Assembly (NCBI RefSeq): GCF_000424665.1
Contig: NZ_KE384222.1
Location: 241,660-305,659, forward strand
Direction: 5' to 3'
Source of the DNA: Salinimicrobium terrae DSM 17865
Lineage (GTDB): Bacteria; Bacteroidota; Bacteroidia; Flavobacteriales; Flavobacteriaceae
Length of the DNA stretch: 64,000 bases
Of the stretch, positions 63,534 to 64,000 are shown piece after piece (position 1 is the stretch's first letter; every line of letters begins with the position of its first letter). A program made the position numbers and the translations under genes. The notes beneath the pieces are model-generated. The model was not told the origin of the DNA and did not search any database. It was given only the letters and a program-made list of their open reading frames with translations.

Positions 63534-64000
63534 ATGAAAAATTCAATTCAATTATCAGTAAGAACATTAAAAAATGTGGTGTGGCTTTTCTGCCTTGCAT
63601 TGTTATTTAGCTGTGAGGCCGAACCGGTTCTTCAGGAGGAAATAAACGCAGCCGATCTGGGGGTTAAGAAAAACCACAATATAGTGGATATAGTATCGAC
63701 TCATATGAACATTGAGGTGCAATCGACCATTCCTTCGGGATGGACCACCTTTAGATATGATAACAGGAGCCATAATCCTCACTTTGTTTTATTTGACAAA
63801 CTACCTGAAGGTAAAACGGTGGAAGACAGTAAGGCAGAAGTAGTCCCGGTTTTTCAGGATATTATTGATGCTATAGCCCAAGAAGATGAAGATGCTTTGA
63901 ACCAGGCTTTAAGCGAATTACCGGCATGGAGCGGGGAAATAATTTATTCCGGGGGCACAGGATTATTATCACCCAATCATATTTCTGAAATCACAGTTTA
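63534..64000 (+). CDS. Exported lipoprotein, second of the pair, cut by the window edge
   Basis: The gene starts at ATG 63534 and continues past the right edge; 155 codons are visible. A lipoprotein signal ends FCLALLFSC (Cys27). The body repeats the first half of its neighbour: STIPSGWTTFRYDNRS, HFVLFDKLPEG, PVFQDIIDAI and IIYSGGTGLLSP. It is clearly a paralogue of the gene at 62424. The two are on the same strand 87 bp apart, so they are probably one operon. Confidence 0.75.
   Translation, partial: MKNSIQLSVRTLKNVVWLFCLALLFSCEAEPVLQEEINAADLGVKKNHNIVDIVSTHMNIEVQSTIPSGWTTFRYDNRSHNPHFVLFDKLPEGKTVEDSKAEVVPVFQDIIDAIAQEDEDALNQALSELPAWSGEIIYSGGTGLLSPNHISEITV

Noticed and set aside
1-64000. CRISPR array, tRNA, rRNA, IS element or prophage
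   Set aside because: No repeat-spacer pattern, cloverleaf, transposase or phage structural gene was recognised on either strand. A short or divergent tRNA could be missed by eye.

Overview
The window looks like a chromosome segment of a Bacteroidota bacterium, most likely a marine or saline member of the Flavobacteriaceae. The signs are AT-rich intergenic DNA, few Shine-Dalgarno sites, many lipoproteins with short lipoboxes, a TonB-dependent receptor with an N-terminal carboxypeptidase-regulatory domain, typical families (DUF2490, DUF3347, DUF6448, PepSY-like, TMEM220), and a promoter of the Bacteroidota TTG / TAnnTTTG type. I saw no rRNA, tRNA, CRISPR array or intact insertion sequence.

Layout. 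1-8.7 kb: the start of an S9-type peptidase (cut by the left edge), a zinc-ribbon membrane protein, two tandem CNNM/CBS transporters, an MscS channel, a DUF2490 protein, a TVP38/TMEM64 protein, an SdiA-regulated-like protein and a PepSY-like lipoprotein. 8.7-11.2 kb: a two-component system divergent from a secreted PepSY-like protein. 11.3-15.1 kb: a PAP2 phosphatase, a PRC-barrel/DUF2382 stress cluster, a small-multidrug-export family protein and a 58-residue protein. 15.5-23 kb: two PQQ-type sugar dehydrogenase-like proteins, a cytochrome c, a large TonB-dependent receptor and a DUF305/DUF3347 group. 23.4-33.7 kb: a stress and redox region. It holds two universal stress proteins, a cupin, an Fe-S type Rrf2 regulator with a palindromic operator lying on its own promoter, DUF6448, an AhpD-like protein, an NDH-2 gene broken by an in-frame TGA, azurin, hemerythrin and aconitase A.

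34.3-36.5 kb is an accessory island. It encodes an acidic lipoprotein with six EF-hand loops and a GC-rich lipoprotein built of about eight unfamiliar repeats of 43-56 residues. A ClC channel gene follows.

38.3-53.8 kb is the metabolic core, a nitrate locus. Two NarK-type transporters are followed by a predicted quinol-linked nitrate reductase: a NarI-like membrane protein, a NasA-like molybdenum subunit, a 4x[4Fe-4S] ferredoxin, a Rieske protein and a small membrane protein. Next comes a nearly complete molybdenum cofactor pathway (moaA, moeA, mobA, moaD, moeB-rhodanese, moaE, and a moaC-mogA fusion) with a TauE/SafE exporter inside it. Import, reduction and cofactor assembly are thus encoded together. 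No nitrite reductase is visible, so the fate of nitrite is unknown.

53.9-64 kb: an aldehyde dehydrogenase, a second copy of a small MGRP protein, tandem terminators, a quinone-oxidoreductase-like MDR protein, a BBE-type flavoprotein, and a 1215-residue SARP/BTAD regulator with a duplicated FlgO-TPR module. That regulator is divergent from two tandem paralogous lipoproteins, the second cut by the right edge.
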